Counted from the first letter of the stretch, positions 20,531-32,883 are shown. The stretch: 64,000 nt of DNA from Isoetes taiwanensis (GCA_021234155.1 JAJEKV010000015.1:1460852-1524851), one strand, 5' to 3'. Numbers and translations are program-made. The notes: generated by a model from the letters alone, not told the origin.

Positions 20531-22140
20531 GCTTACTCATGCCAAGTATGCCTATTCTGAAAATTGTCTATGAGTTTGCAAAGTTTCAAAACTTTCTAGT
20601 TTTAAGCTGAGGTGCCGCTACCCATTAGCATCTAGAACATCCCAAAACATTGTATTTTGGTTGTTTATAAAAGTTCAGAAGCTTTCTATTTTTGGATTGA
20701 GTTGCTTGCTCATGACCATCTGAGTATGTAGAACATTCTACTTTGCCTTTTTGCGTTCTTTCAAAAAACACTTTCTATTCTTTTGACTGAGGTGCTTATC
20801 CATGAGCATCTAGAACATTCTAGAACTATTTAGAATGTTCTATTTTGAGTTCTTGCCATTTTTCAGAAAAACTTTCTATTTTTAAACTGATATGCTTATG
20901 CATGAGCATCTAGAACATTCTAGAACTTTCTAAAACTATCTAGAACATCCTATTTTGAGTTTTTCCAAGTTTCAATAAAACTTTCTATTTTTAGACTAAT
21001 TTACTATTCTTGATAACTTCTATTTTAGATTGAGGTGGGTATCCATTGCTTGTTGACCAGTCAAAGCTCATTCTATAACTTTCTATAATATTCTAGATAG
21101 AAGTTTCTAGAACATTATGGAACATTACAACATTCTAGAACTATCTAAAACATTTTAGAATGTTCTAGATTATTCTAGAACTTTCTAGAGCATTCTAAAA
21201 AGTTCTAGAACATCTTGAATTAGAACATTCCACAATTATTTAGAACATCCTAGAACTTTCTAGAGAGCATTCTAGAACTTTCTGGCCAAGAACCAGAATG
21301 CCCATACTCATGTGGATAGCCTCATTATATACTGGTAAATAAGGCTCTTTTTGCATCTACGCACGTGGGATATTTGTGCATGCCCTAGATTCTAGAACAA
21401 TAATAGGGGGCTTGGGGGGCAAAGACCAGGGTTCAAATCCCCCAAACAACATAAAAAAAAATTAAAAGCCTCTCCTTAATGCCCAAGCATGCAACTTGGA
21501 CTGTAGGATCTTCAGCGATCTCGATGATTTCATGAGATTCCCTATGGTTTTATGATGTTATTTCAATTCTATGAAGAGCTTACTCATACCTACTACCATT
21601 GTAAAGTATTGTTGCCTATTTTGAAAACTGTCTATTCTTGGACTGAGCTTGCAAAGTTTCAAAATTTCCTATTTTTTTACTAAGGTGCCTACCCGTTAGC
21701 ATCTAGAACATCCCAAAACATTCTATTTTGGTTGTTCATGAAATTTCAAAACTTTTTATTTTTGGACTGAGTATGTAGAACATTTTACTTTGTCTTTTTG
21801 CGTTCTTTCAAAAAATATCTATTTTTTTACTGAGGTGCTTATCCATGAGCATCTGGAACATTCTAGAACTATCTAGAATATCGTATTTTGAGTTCTTATA
21901 ATTTTTTAGAAAAACTTTCTATTTTTAAACTGAGGTGCTTATCCATGAGCATCTAGAACATTCTAGAACTTTGTAGAACATCCTATTTTTAGTTTTTGCA
22001 AGTTTCAATGAAACTTTTTTTTTAGACTAATTTACTGTTCTTGGCGACTTCTATTTTAGATTGAGGTGCATATCCATGCTTGTTGACCAGTCAAAGCACA
22101 TTCTAGAACTGTCTAGAAGTTTCTAGAACATTCTAAAATA
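20530..22140 (+). repeat. Direct repeat pair rich in TTCTAGAA / heat-shock-element-like words
   Basis: Two related blocks, about 20515-21100 and 21552-22130, lie about 1,035 bases apart. Both start TTCAATTCTATGAAGAGCTTACTC and share GCATCTAGAACATCCCAAAACAT. Both are filled with TTCTAGAA palindromes that form GAAnnTTCnnGAA strings, for example at 20813-20825, 20913-20930, 21170-21200 and 21957-21970. No gene lies inside. Confidence 0.8.
21385..21460 (+). other. tRNA B-box-like segment of a dispersed repeat
   Basis: GGGGGCTTGGGGGGCAAAGA is followed by CCAGGGTTCAAATCCCCC, a good RNA polymerase III B-box. The same GGGGGCTTGGGGGGCAA segment recurs at 34713-34730. No full cloverleaf is present, so I read it as SINE-like, not a tRNA gene. 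Confidence 0.5.
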
Positions 22141-22359
22141 AACCATCATTCAATTAAATTGGGATTATGTCTTAATTTTGGGATAAATTTTATATTGCAC
22201 TTTTTTAGTAACTTTGTTAAATTCACTGTTTTAGTAACTTTGTTGCCCTTAGACTAGAATAGACGTTAACATATAATCACACACGGGAATATAAACTCAC
22301 ACCTTAACTTCAAATTACAAAATCATATATCATGGAACTCAAGTAGTACACAACTTTTA
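22141..22359. other. Terminus-like segment shared with 34362-34395
   Basis: The 31 bases from 22142 (AACCATCATTCAATTAAATT...) are the reverse complement of 34362-34394. In both places the adjoining sequence is the TCTAGAA-rich repeat, so this may be the terminal repeat of that element. The rest is AT-rich and non-coding. Confidence 0.5.
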
Positions 22360-25300
22360 TTAACTGTAGAAAAGATACATAGTAATTGTTTTTCATTTTT
22401 CCACTAGCATCCCCAAGGATATGAGAACCTTATTCCTTACATCCTGAGGTATTGTAACTCTCGCTGTTTTACTAGGAATAGTTTTTGGAGTCCACGAGTA
22501 CAATACTTGTTTCAATGTCTAGCCAAAGATCGGGATCACTTGGATTTCTCCTCCACCTCTTTGTCCAACAATCAATATCTTTCTTTATCTAAGTGACATT
22601 ACTCAACCGATGTAATCGGACACCACCATTCCACGCCAAGACCTTATTGAAGTTAACATCACCTTCTTCTTTGCAAATATCCGAGATAGTCCATCCCAAC
22701 CACACCGGATAGGTCTCTAGATCTCGCCGTTTTACTACTACAAATTGGTTGCACTCCACGTCGTTAGAGAAGGTTCATAAGAATCCATGCCTAGATATTT
22801 TGGCCTATCCTTCTTAGGACCAACATAGTGTTTATCGATTGAGGAGGAGCATATGCCTTCACAATGCTACTAATGGTACCATCATCTTCGCCGTCACACC
22901 AGATAATGTTTTCCACTTACTTTTTAGGGAACCACCCTTCTTTCAAATTTCTTCAAAGGATGTGTCTACCTCATCCAACAAGTTGATCACCTTCTTCCAA
23001 TAATCTATCAATGCACGATTTGTGTCATCTGAATTAGTTTGCCAATGCTTGATGTAGTCATTGATGCCATCCTTAGTCAATCCCAATTGCTTGACTTCTC
23101 AGCTTGGTTTTAGAGCTTTTGGTTGACCAGAGGTATCATAGGCTTGCCATTTGCATCCCCTCAAGGCCTGCCCCCACCTCTCCACTTCTCCTCTCAAGGT
23201 CTCATTTTCCATTGCATGATTGGAATCCCTTCTCTCACCCAAAAAGTGAATTGAAGAGGTCTAGAATGACCTTCCATGTCGAGAGCATAACCATCCACAA
23301 AACTCTTCCAATCGTGCACTTCTTCTATGATAGATCCTATAGGAGATGGATTTGTACATCCATGAAATATTTCCAATAGCCTCGGAAAGTTGGTAACTGT
23401 CACGTGTCTCAATACATGACTATATTTTCCAAACAATGCATCCACATCCTCATGAGTATGTCCCGCATTAGGAACCCCAAATTGACTCTTTCAAAAACAC
23501 CCACAACAAGTAAAGTAGGATAGGAAAGAAAACATCCACTGTTCTTATTTTGACCAAAGACAATTATCTAGTTGCAAGAGGAACTTTTCAAGGCAGATCT
23601 CGAGGTTTAGCACGAGATGTTGAAGCTCCAACATGTTCATTAGGTCCATTCCTCCTAAATCTTGCCTTGCTAAACTTTTCAATACTATTAGGGTTCCATC
23701 CAACAATGCACTATGTAGTGCCCTCGGCTAGTCAGGATCCTCAGAGGGTGACCATTGTAACCCTTCTCATAGTTTCTTAAACACCTCATGATACTCCCAA
23801 TGTGAAAATCTGACCATCACTCCACAACTCTAAACCCAAAATGGCCATAATAGGTCCGAGACCTTGCATGCAATATTGCCCCAGCCATTGAAATCAAAAG
23901 GGTATGATCTTCCACATGACTTAGGAATGTACTTGAATTGTGGAAGACAAGTCTTCTGTTGGTCCATTTTATCATGTATAATACATAGATAGTTATTAGG
24001 TTCCATTGCGTATAAGGTCCTCCACATCCAATAAGTTGATCTACATGATAGTTGATCCGTCATATGGTCCTTCATATGTTCCCTTTATCTTTGCCCTTAG
24101 ACTTGGTTGCACAGCCTTATCTAGTGTCTCCTTCAGCTTGGCACATAAATTGCACTTGGCAAAGTTGTTTGAAGTTGCTATGGTCACATGCTTGAAATGC
24201 CTATTCCATAGCCTACTAAAAACCTGGCTGGGATATAGAGGCCACCCAAGTTCCCCGGGCAATGCATTTATTTCCTCTAATATGCTCTTTTCCGGGTACA
24301 ATGGGATGGCAATCTCTTTTCAACAATAACTCTACCCCGCTCATCCTTCTTACTCTTATGTGGCATGTTTTCTTCTGCATTGAAATCCACATATCTTTCA
24401 AATATTTCCTTTGCAGCTATAGTTCTTGAGGTAGGCCTTACCAGTGCCATTGTTCCCATGCAATGCAATTTTACTACCATTTTCATGTCTCTTTTGCCAC
24501 TTGTGCCAAGAAGAGGTTGGAATTCCATGTATAGCCATCCATGCTTTTGAACATATCCACTTTCCATTCAATGGGAATCTTTTTCTTCTTTGATCTTTCA
24601 TCCCGAATTGCATAGCCAAATATGGTGTACATGAAATTCCTCCCCGCTATCACACTTATGTTCCTGATATGTAGCTCTTGCTACCACCATCTCTTCTATT
24701 GTGAACATTCTAATACGGAGGCCCAACAACATTCACTTCCTCTAACCTCGCATCGTGGCTTCGTGGAGAACAATCATAATCGACTTACATCTTTTGGTGG
24801 GATAATGTTTGAAAGTTGGAAGTGGCCTCTTGCTACACTGTGTAAACATTATTGACAATGGTTCTACATCTATAGGAAACGTGTAGTTCCCCTCCTGTTG
24901 AATACTGTCCCTAGGCCATGCAACAATAGTTGGAACCTCTAGTTGCTTCACACAAGCTAGGCATTCTTGTTTGCCCTAACCCTTTTCCTTCCAATTGTCA
25001 TATAATTTTGAGATTGCCACACCTAACCTGTCCTCCCCTAATCTTTCATCATTCATCGCATTGATAGGATCTGCTAGAACAATAATCCCTTCTCCCTCTC
25101 ATCTCTCTTGCATGCATGCGGGATCTTGACCTTTTTTGTTTTTCCAATCGACCCTAGTATAAAGTACAATTTCCTTTCCTGTGGCATCATCCTTTTCATT
25201 TGAGGTCTTTTCCTTTCCTTTGCCATCATCTTTGTCATCTTCATCCTTTTCATTTCTGGTCTTTTCCTTTCCTTTCCCATCATCTTTGTCATCTTCATTA

Positions 25301-25370
25301 GTTGGGGATTTTTCTTTGCCTTGATCACCATCATTGGGGCCTTGGGGGATTTAGCATTTTGCATGCCATT
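22360..25370 (-). pseudogene. Degenerate transposon-type protein, DUF7869-like
   Basis: Minus-strand pieces in several frames line up in one order. First is a charged low-complexity start (GKGKEKTRNEKDEDDKDD, about 25060-25364). Then CSKAWMAIHGIPTSSWHKWQ (about 24550), RLPSHCTRK (about 24320), FSRLWNRHFKHVT with CNLCAKLKETL (about 24200-24120), IIHDKMDQQKTCLPQF (about 23970), VHDWKSFVDGYALDMEGHS (about 23300), and LAWNGGVRLHRLSN (about 22650-22600). The run from HGI, through LPS and C-x2-C, to the MDQ-KT-LP core and C-terminal VHDWK is what I recall of DUF7869 proteins, often linked to transposons. Stops and shifts show it is dead. A domain search is needed to confirm the family. Confidence 0.55.
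25200..25335 (-). repeat. 63-bp tandem repeat in a charged coding tract
   Basis: Two copies of a unit with TCTTTTCCTTTCCTTT and CATCATCTTTGTCATCTTCAT encode Lys/Glu/Asp-rich peptide on the minus strand, near the N-terminus of the DUF7869-like pseudogene. Confidence 0.7.
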
Positions 25371-26880
25371 GACCTAAAATGAATAAAACCTATAGTAAGT
25401 TAGCATATCCAAATAACATCTCCCTAACATGTTCTTAAATGAAAGTTAACCTTAATAATAACCTTAATAACCTATAATAACTTAATCTATAATAATAATA
25501 AGTTTACCTATAATATATTAACTTATAATAACCTTTAATGTTGTAACCTTAAAAACAACTTTTAAGGCTTTAGGTTAGCACTTTTAAGGTTAGAAGTTGT
25601 AAGGTTAAAACTTCTAACCTTCAATAAATATAACCTTAGCCTAAAACTTCTAAAACTTAAAACTTCTAAATTCAAATTCATAAACTTTTAAACTTATAAC
25701 CTTATTTATGAACTTAAAAATATTAACCTTAACTAATAACCTTAACTTATAAACCTTAAAACTATTAACCTTAAATCTTATAACTTATATAACCCTTGCA
25801 ATAAATGTTCATGGGTAGCTTATTATGGCGCTGGTACGAAATTTTTAAAGCGCTTATTATTTCCAGCTTTACAATCCCTTTCCCACTTTTCCAGCTTTTT
25901 CTCTCTTCGAACTTCAAACTCTGCAGTGCGCTTCGAACTCTGCTGGTCTTCCGAACTCGCTTTCGCTTTTTTCGAGCTTTTTCATTATCCGCTTCGAGCT
26001 TTTATTTATCTGCTTTCGAGCTTTTAAAGCTATCTAGACACTTCAATCGCGCTTCAATCCCGAATTCTATTTGCTTCTACGGCTTCTATCCGCATCAATC
26101 TCGACTTTTCGACTTCTATCTTCTTTAAACTTCGGCTTCTATATGCTTTAAACTTCGGCTTTTCGAGGCTTAGGGTTTTCGGCTCAAAGTTGTTTTCGGC
26201 TCCAAGGTTTGTAGGCAGAATTCTCCAAGGTTTTTCGGCTCTTGTACAATCTCGACTTTGAATAACTTTGGTTTTGTGTTAAAGCTACTCGGGCTTCAAG
26301 TCGCTATTACTTTGGTTTTTGATCTTTTGGTTTTTATTTCAAGTCAAAGGCTCAATTTCTGTACGAAACACAAATAGGTTAGTATCTCTCATTCTTTTAG
26401 TTATTTTACGTAAAGAAGCATGTTATTTACTTTTACATGCATCGATATTTACCACGCTTAATTTAATCGGTTAATGGAGTTACTTTTACATGAATCAGAA
26501 TATCCTGCTCTATGATCTTGTTCTGTGATCTTGCCTATATGATCTGCTCTTATTCTATTTCACTAGCTATTCCTCTATCTGTTCTAATTAATGATCTAAA
26601 ATAATGAAGTTATTCTATTTCACGAGCTCTTCCTCTATCTGTTCTAATTAATGATCTGAAATAATGAAGTAAATAATGATCATAGATCATATCTGCTCTA
26701 TGATCTTGCTCTATGATCTATGATATCATAGATCATAGATCTTCACTAGCTCTTCCTCTATCTGCTCTAAATAATGAACTAAAACAATGAACTAAACAAT
26801 GAACTAATACTGGCTTTATATTTTGAATTCTCATTATTCTGCATTCTCAGATTATGCATTTTGTTAGAATAATATGTTGA
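25371..26880. other. Low-complexity AT-rich DNA and a small duplication
   Basis: From 25400 to 25800 the sequence is dominated by AACCTTAATAAC-like words. From 25850 to 26330 it is rich in TTCGAGCTTTT and CTTCGGCTTCTAT words. A 66-base tandem duplication lies at about 26555-26680 (ATTCTATTTCAC-AGCT core). GATCATAGATCATA palindromes follow at 26680-26745. No gene recognised. Confidence 0.65.
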
Positions 26881-26886
26881 ATGGGA

Positions 26887-27555
26887 GAAATCGCTTGGCG
26901 CATTTCTATTTTTAGGGTTACGTTTTCCACTAGGTTAATCAAATCGGCGCGGTGGCGTTTTAGTTTGGCATTTCAATTTCATACGGCTCTATACAAATCG
27001 CGCCAGCGCCAGCGTGTGAAATAGATCGTGCTAATTACTTTCTCTCGTTCTAGTGCCATGGATTTTCCTTATGCATGGACACCGGCTGGTTCAAATACAT
27101 TGGCCGGTTCTAGTTCCCCCGGATCGACCATCAACTCGACCACATGCACAAGATATTACTTGAGTGTGCTGTTCAAAACGTTCAAAGAGAGTTGGAGAAT
27201 CCATTAGACGACCAGATGTCGGGGCCATGGGTACACTTCCATCGCATCTATGGACATATCGGACTCCTCATGCTCTTAGTAAGGCTCATGCCAACAAATA
27301 AGTACAAGGATTTGATTTATAGTATCGTGGGATCGATACAACACTGTTTGGAGACTCGACATCCTCGGGGAAGATGAGGATCCTGTCATATCGTGGTGGT
27401 TCAGGTGGGACTTCTTATGGATTGGGCGGATGAAGTGGGCTCGTGTGACATATTGTAGAGATAGAAAGAATTCGCGCTGGCGCATTTTTGCGTAAGAAGA
27501 AATGTACATAACTTTTTGAATATGAATATACAAACTCGCTTTAGCGCAATTTTGC
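26887..27555 (+). repeat. CG-rich palindrome cluster 1 (five copies)
   Basis: AAATCGC...GCGATTT-type palindromes start near 26887 (AAATCGCTTGGCGCATTT), 26941, 26995 (AAATCGCGCCAGCGCC), 27470 and 27532. The first three are spaced exactly 54 bases. The intervening 27060-27380 has a plus-strand open stretch of about 77 codons (HKILLECAVQNVQRELENPL) that I do not recognise. Confidence 0.6.
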
Positions 27556-27559
27556 ACTA

Positions 27560-28500
27560 TACTTTTCCGTCATTAGTTTATTTTTTTTTATATGCAATGT
27601 CGAAAACATTGAATCCTGTGATGCCCTCCGGCCAAGAGGACTAACCCCAAGAAACTACATATTTTCATTAATGTGTAGTTTCATGGGGTTGATAAGACTC
27701 AAGCAAAGACCATCACAAATTCAAAGTTCACAACATCACGCATGAGATGATATATTCTTTTTTTTGAATATCCAAATATACATACCTTTTTCGGACGCTT
27801 CTTTTGGCCATGCTACAAATGTGCCCACACTTTCACCAACCGTATCGCCATCGGATGTCTTCTTGGAAGAGCCTCATCTTCATAATTGCGCTTTATAATG
27901 GAAATCTTACGTAAAAACTGTTTCCAAGAGGAACACCATGACACATTGAATTTGGATTCGATCTTCGATTTTACATAAGCCTACTCCTGGCGCTTCAAGT
28001 TTGTTTGTTAAAAGATAGCATTCTTCTCCCATAATCGATAAAAGAACCGAATTCATTGGAAAAATAGAGGACTAAAAATAGAGAACAAGAGAATGCATTC
28101 GAATGGAATCACACTCACCATAGTTCAGCGGACATCGAATGGGATTGAAGGCTACTCGATCGAATGGGATTGTAGGCTCCCGATAGAAGATTGTTCTTGG
28201 GCTCGAAAAGTAGGAATGATCTTGGGCCTCGATAGTAGGGAATGATCTTGGCCTGGATTGATAGTAGGTGGCCGATTAGGTGGTAGTAGATTGCCACATA
28301 TGCGTTTCTTGAAATTAATAATTAATGGTTCTTGAAATTGCACTAAAAAGAAAAACACAATTTTAAATTTGTAAATGAGCTGATTCGGGCGGTTAATTAA
28401 AATGGTATAAATTTAAAATGACGCCAATTTGAATTTACGGTTTTAAATCGACGGCCAAGATTATGAACGACATATAAGTTTAAACCAAAATCCCAGTCTC
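27560..28500. other. Intergenic DNA, no gene recognised
   Basis: AT-rich, with repeated CGAATGGGATTG and GAATGATCTTGG words at 28110-28260. No coding, RNA or transposon signature seen. Confidence 0.5.
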
Positions 28501-28523
28501 ATACTATCCGCACTTGCAGTTCA

Positions 28524-30320
28524 ATGGCGCCTAGAGGATCTCGCGCAACAGTGGCCGAGGCCACCGTAGAGGTGGGCGACAAATCCAAAGCACAAAATGC
28601 AAAGCCCGGAGGTCACCAACACGAAAAGCACAAATCCAACAAGCGCCTCGTAATTGATCCGTTTTTGTTCAGAATTGATCTCTCGTGTCCCTTTTTTGTT
28701 AGGGTTTTAGGATGTTTTTCCAAAGTTATTATCCAATAAGAAGCATGTGTCCTCTAATGTTTGAGTTCATATGTCCCAAAATGTATGGAAACAAATGCTT
28801 AATGTGTACTTTAATTCTGTATGTGTCGCTTGAAGCTTGTATACTTAGTGACAAAGATTCGCAGAGCTAGTTGTGTTTTTTATAGTTAGTTGTGTCCTCC
28901 GATGAAGATTCAACTCTTTAAGTTGCATTTTTATAGTTAGTTGTGTCCCGAGCATTTTGATTCGGACAAAACGCCCACGCAGCTTTAATTAGGGCATTAC
29001 ATTAGTTTCTTTATCTTTCGTGTCACTTCTAAACGCCATGCCGTATTTGTTGTATTTTGATCGGGACAAAACGCTACCGCTCCCTCGACCCAATAAACTA
29101 AATGAACTTGTTTGTGTATTCATTTTCAAATCGCCAAGCCCGCGTTTTGTTGCATATGTGTCGACAAAGATTTATTTGAGCATAAAAAGATTAACCCATG
29201 TGCCGTATTTTCACAGATCACAAAACAAATCAAAAGAGGGAGGACCAAGCAAAGCGAGACCTCTACCCGAGAAAAGGCAAAGGACCGAAGAAGATGTTAC
29301 CGCTATGCACTGCAAAAGATGTATTGACGTTAGAAGATACATCCGAATAATAAAGGCTCGTAGAACCTCCATGTCCAAGAAGATCTTATAGAGGGGTCGA
29401 ATGGTATGTGGAGATATTCAAAACCGGTGGGAAGACGGACCTCATATTCATGTCAAGGTTAAGAGAGACTGATCAAATGAAGAAGCAGGAATTCTTATTA
29501 CATGTGAAAGCGCGAGACGATTCTTTCTCGTTCGTGCTAGTTGAAGTGGGCCAAAAAACATAAGAAAAGCCTAAAGAAGATCAATCGATGCAAAGGCGAG
29601 CTCTTTTAAAGAGACCGCTTTAAGATCGCACGACATGGCGATAACCTCTTCAAATTTGGTCGACAGGTGGCGAGCCATTGACTCCTATAAGAATATGCGA
29701 GGGGGGCTTACACGGTTGTTCGACGAGCCATTAGCACGAGGCCCTCGGCGGTCTACTTACGTGCGTGAAGGACAAGGAAGAAGCTAGCTCTAGAGGCGTG
29801 GAAACTACGAAGTGACAAAGCAGGCCTTACAAGTGACGATGACAAGGCGTGCAAAATGGAGGCAATGAGCAAACGAAGAAATATGCCGGACAAGCATCCA
29901 CTGGCCTCAAATTCACATCCAAATAACGTGGATGTGCTTTTCGGTCCACTAAAGCTATTTATATCAGCGAAGGTATGACAAAGCAGCACTCCTTGGAGAT
30001 ATTGAACAAAGATGATCGAAAAATCCGGGCAGTGCCAATGCCCGCAGATGTAGTGCCTTACGATACCGTAACAAAAAGGTAATCATCCGGAGCAAGCCGG
30101 AGGACTTCATCGAGAACCCGACATACATTTTATGATAATAGATGGCCAAGATTCAATAGAGGCCCGTAAGATTCTCATCAAGAAGGCACAAAGATAATCG
30201 GGAATCGGTTGTTCTATAAGCCGTGATTCGTCGTAAACCGCCGGTTCTCGAAATGGTCAACAACACCCTGCCGAACTAGCCAAATAAGCGCACTTAAATG
30301 ACATGGGAAAAACCTTCTTA
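28524..30320 (+). pseudogene. Unrecognised broken multi-exon gene
   Basis: A plausible first exon starts at ATG 28524 and gives a basic peptide (APRGSRATVAEATVEVGDKS, then HEKHKSNKRL). It ends near 28650 at a GTAATT donor. A TTTTCACAG acceptor at about 29216 leads to charged sequence (KARPLPEKRQRTEEDV). An open block at about 29400-29563 reads GGKTDLIFMSRLRETDQMKK and SFSFVLVEVGQK. A further piece near 30000 reads KIRAVPMPADVVPYDTVTK. Intervening stops suggest decay or sequence error. I cannot name the family. Confidence 0.35.
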
Positions 30321-30363
30321 TACAAAAGGTAATTCTCTTCCCACATTTTTATTTTTCAGATTA

Positions 30364-30597
30364 CCAAATCGCGCCAGCGCCGATTCATAGTAGAAGGCAA
30401 TGGGTTCTGATGGTAGGCGTTTCGTTCAAATAAACCGGGCGCTGATTTTATATTAGAATACAAGTTGAGCCACTTTCGCAATTTGTATTCTAATATAAAA
30501 TCGCCAAAGCGCCGATTTGCTTATTTGACTAGAACCATCTACTATTTCAAAACCCTTTGCTATTTAGCGAAAGCAAATCGCGCCGGCGCGATTTGCC
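30364..30597. repeat. Fold-back element with CAAATCGCGCC ends
   Basis: A large inverted repeat. The left end CAAATCGCGCCAGCGCC pairs with the right end GGCGCGATTTG. The inner arms ATTTTATATTAGAATACAA (about 30452-30470) and its complement (about 30482-30500) are perfect, around an 11-18 base centre. Sequence between also pairs imperfectly, giving about 110-base arms. Its ends are the same CG-rich palindrome dispersed over 26.9-34.4 kb. This looks like a small fold-back or MITE-type transposon. Confidence 0.7.
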
Positions 30598-30630
30598 TTC
30601 TAATATGAAATCGCGTGGCGTGGCGATTAT
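30430..30630. repeat. CG-rich palindrome cluster 2
   Basis: Copies at about 30432, 30497, 30575 and 30607, plus the one at 30366 that starts the fold-back. The copy at 30575 is a perfect 20-base palindrome, AAATCGCGCCGGCGCGATTT. Confidence 0.75.
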
Positions 30631-30639
30631 AAAACTAGA

Positions 30640-31249
30640 AGGATTGTTTGAATTCACGATTATAAAGCTAACGGTTATTCCTTGCGCATCCTATATAGAG
30701 CAACTTCGGCATGCTTTCGAAACGATGGATTGAATATGGGAAGCCAATGCCTACCGGCGAGGGCCAGTCCAAAAGCCCAATTCAAGTTGCTTTGGAAAGG
30801 ACACTTAGTCGACTATAGTACGTGACAAGAACAAGAGCACCGGATCAAAAAAAAAAAAAGGAGATGAAAAGGGTGATGTTGCCAAGAACCAACTGCGCCC
30901 CAAGGATGCCCGCAAGATAGTTTTTGCTTCCAGATCCCGTGATGGGAGAAATGGAATGAATTCGGGACGCTTCTACGTGGAGAAGAAGTTGCCGATTCAC
31001 AAGGAAGATTTCCTCCCTTGACACATCAATTTTGATATCAGTACAACGTAGATGAGGAAAGCCTGGGGATTAGAAGATCAAGAACTCATCTCAGTCTTGG
31101 ATAGGTTAATCGAAAGGAAATCCTTTACAAGAAAACCTCAGAACAAAGGCTATGGAATCCTTTGAAGATGCATGCGACGAAATAAGAATATTAGAGTGCT
31201 CAAGAAGGCAGTTTGGTGAGGAATTGCAAAGGCTTACATCGAGTGGTCG
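30640..31249. other. Degenerate coding-like DNA, not recognised
   Basis: Short plus-strand stretches such as LEDQELISVLDRLIERKSF (about 31068-31125) look protein-like and may be upstream exons of the next open frame. Stops interrupt every frame. Confidence 0.3.
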
Positions 31250-31678
31250 TTGTCGGAGTTAGGACTAATGCAAAAGTATAACGTCTCCAACGACGACCTA
31301 AAGAAGTATGTATTTTGGTCCAAGGACTTTGTCAAGCGGCAGGTTGAAGAACGCTTGCAAAAGATCGCTGGAATTCACACAAAAGTTGCATCCCACTTTG
31401 AAACGAAAAGTCGCTACAGGAAGCAGACCGGAGACGGAATCCACATTTTTTATCAAGTGTCCACTGGGTTTCAAGTGTGCCTTGCCGAAGTGGGTGAAGG
31501 TCCTCATGATATCACACTCTTCGTGCTTGATAGTCGAGGCCATGGTCACTTGAAGACTATAATACGCTCTTCAACATATGCGTGGGTTGCAATTTACGTA
31601 AATGCATTACACAATCGTCACTATATGTCCCTCCGACATGTCCTATGCATATGCTCTAAGTGCTGCAAAATGACTTAG
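31250..31678 (+). pseudogene. Unrecognised fragment (about 100 coding-like residues)
   Basis: Open frame reading KYNVSNDDLKKYVFWSKDFV, then VASHFETKSRYRKQTGDG. Codon usage and charge pattern look protein-like for about 100 residues, then become unconvincing after 31560. The same stretch is also open in a second frame. It may belong with the methyltransferase-like piece downstream, but no motif identifies it. Confidence 0.35.
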
Positions 31679-31861
31679 AATGCGTGAAAGTCATAATGAC
31701 AGCGATCCTCATAGATGAAACCAAGGATTGTGACTTCAAGACATGCAAGTAAACTTTCTCATGTGCTTATTATTATGATAGCCATTATGGATGATAAGGA
31801 ATATGAAAGGCTTAAGGGAAAAGCGATGGAGAGAAACTAGCATGGCAAAGCTATCGGTTAG

Positions 31862-32311
31862 ATGAACGATCTCTGCGAAACGTCTTCTATCTGGAGCAAG
31901 AAGACAAGGGAAGGTCTTGTCAAGGTCGTGGAAGAGTTAGAGGAGGAAGAGGAGGATGAGGAAGAAAACGAGGACGACCCAGTTCTTGTGGGCCACATTA
32001 AGTATGAGCTCCTAACTTCACATAAGGGGAAGCTAAACAAGAACGGGTTCTCTATGGATCTTTCCCAGTATCTCATTGAAGCATTTTGTCCATTGGGAAC
32101 AACTTGCTGGGAACTTCACGTTGGAGGTTACATCGGTAGAGAAGCTTTGAAGTTAGCAAGGAAATGCCAGAGCGTCGTCTCCGATGATCGAGCCAGAAAT
32201 TTTTTGGACCTCTTCTTTGAGAAAGTACTAGAGGAAGCCCCTAGGGGACCAATCGGCAATGCAAAAAACAAAGCTTCTAGCTCGAAGGCGAAATACCGCC
32301 GATTTGCTTAA
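31862..32311 (+). pseudogene. Fragment with acidic tract and methyltransferase-like motif
   Basis: A 149-codon open frame. It has an acidic run (EELEEEEEDEEENEDDP), then GFSMDLSQYLIEAFCPLG followed by HVGGYIGREALKLARKC and SDDRARNF. The string of helix, 'FCPLGTTCWELHVGG' and 'REALKLARKC' resembles motif I and the following helix of N6/N4-type DNA methyltransferases (usual form: ppGe-VLDpFaGsGtt-ALxxGR). The key Asp/Pro-Phe-x-Gly is not conserved, so activity would not be expected. It is a weak assignment. Confidence 0.3.
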
Positions 32312-32720
32312 GGAACGGAGAGTCCGAGGCAGGCATTGCGTGGCACCAACTTCATGGATGACATGGACGAAAGCAGCCGGATCTCCAAGTACCTATCGAC
32401 ATGCTCGTGGAACATTCTTGGCCCCGAAAATATAGACCAAGATGACAATGCCAAGGATGATGATAATAACAATCTTGATGATGAAGCGGACTCCAAATCG
32501 ATAACACTAGCCGGGTTAGCGTAAAAGAGTAATGAACTATCAAGCCGTAGTTCACACTATACGATCTCAACCGATGTGGTTGGTGCTTCTAGCGCACCGA
32601 GGAGGCAATTCGAATAAAGATGCAAGGGATGAAGAGAACACGGGAATGATGAAGACGAAAAGGTATCGCGGACAATATTCCTTTTTGATATCCATGCATT
32701 TTTCAAACTAGAAGTTTATA

Positions 32721-32815
32721 GAAATCGCTACCGGCGCGATTTGGAGTTTCCTAGAGCATACTTTTGAATTATGTTGACATGCATCATTCATGAAATCGCT
32801 ACCGGGCGCTGCTTT
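32721..32815 (+). repeat. CG-rich palindrome cluster 3
   Basis: Copies at 32721 (AAATCGCTACCGGCGCGATTT) and 32792 (AAATCGCTACCGGGCGCTGC) lie 71 bases apart, just upstream of the FCP1-like pseudogene. Confidence 0.7.
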
Positions 32816-32883
32816 TGTTTTCCATTTCTTTCATCTCATACGCTATTGTTCTCCTTACGAAATGATTTGGCTTCCCAAAAGTA

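Noticed and set aside
23104-24855. Plus-strand open frames over the DUF7869-like region
   Set aside because: They are antisense shadows; the minus strand carries the recognisable motifs.
25400-25800. AACCTTA-rich tract as interstitial telomere
   Set aside because: The words are irregular and not the plant TTTAGGG repeat or a simple variant.
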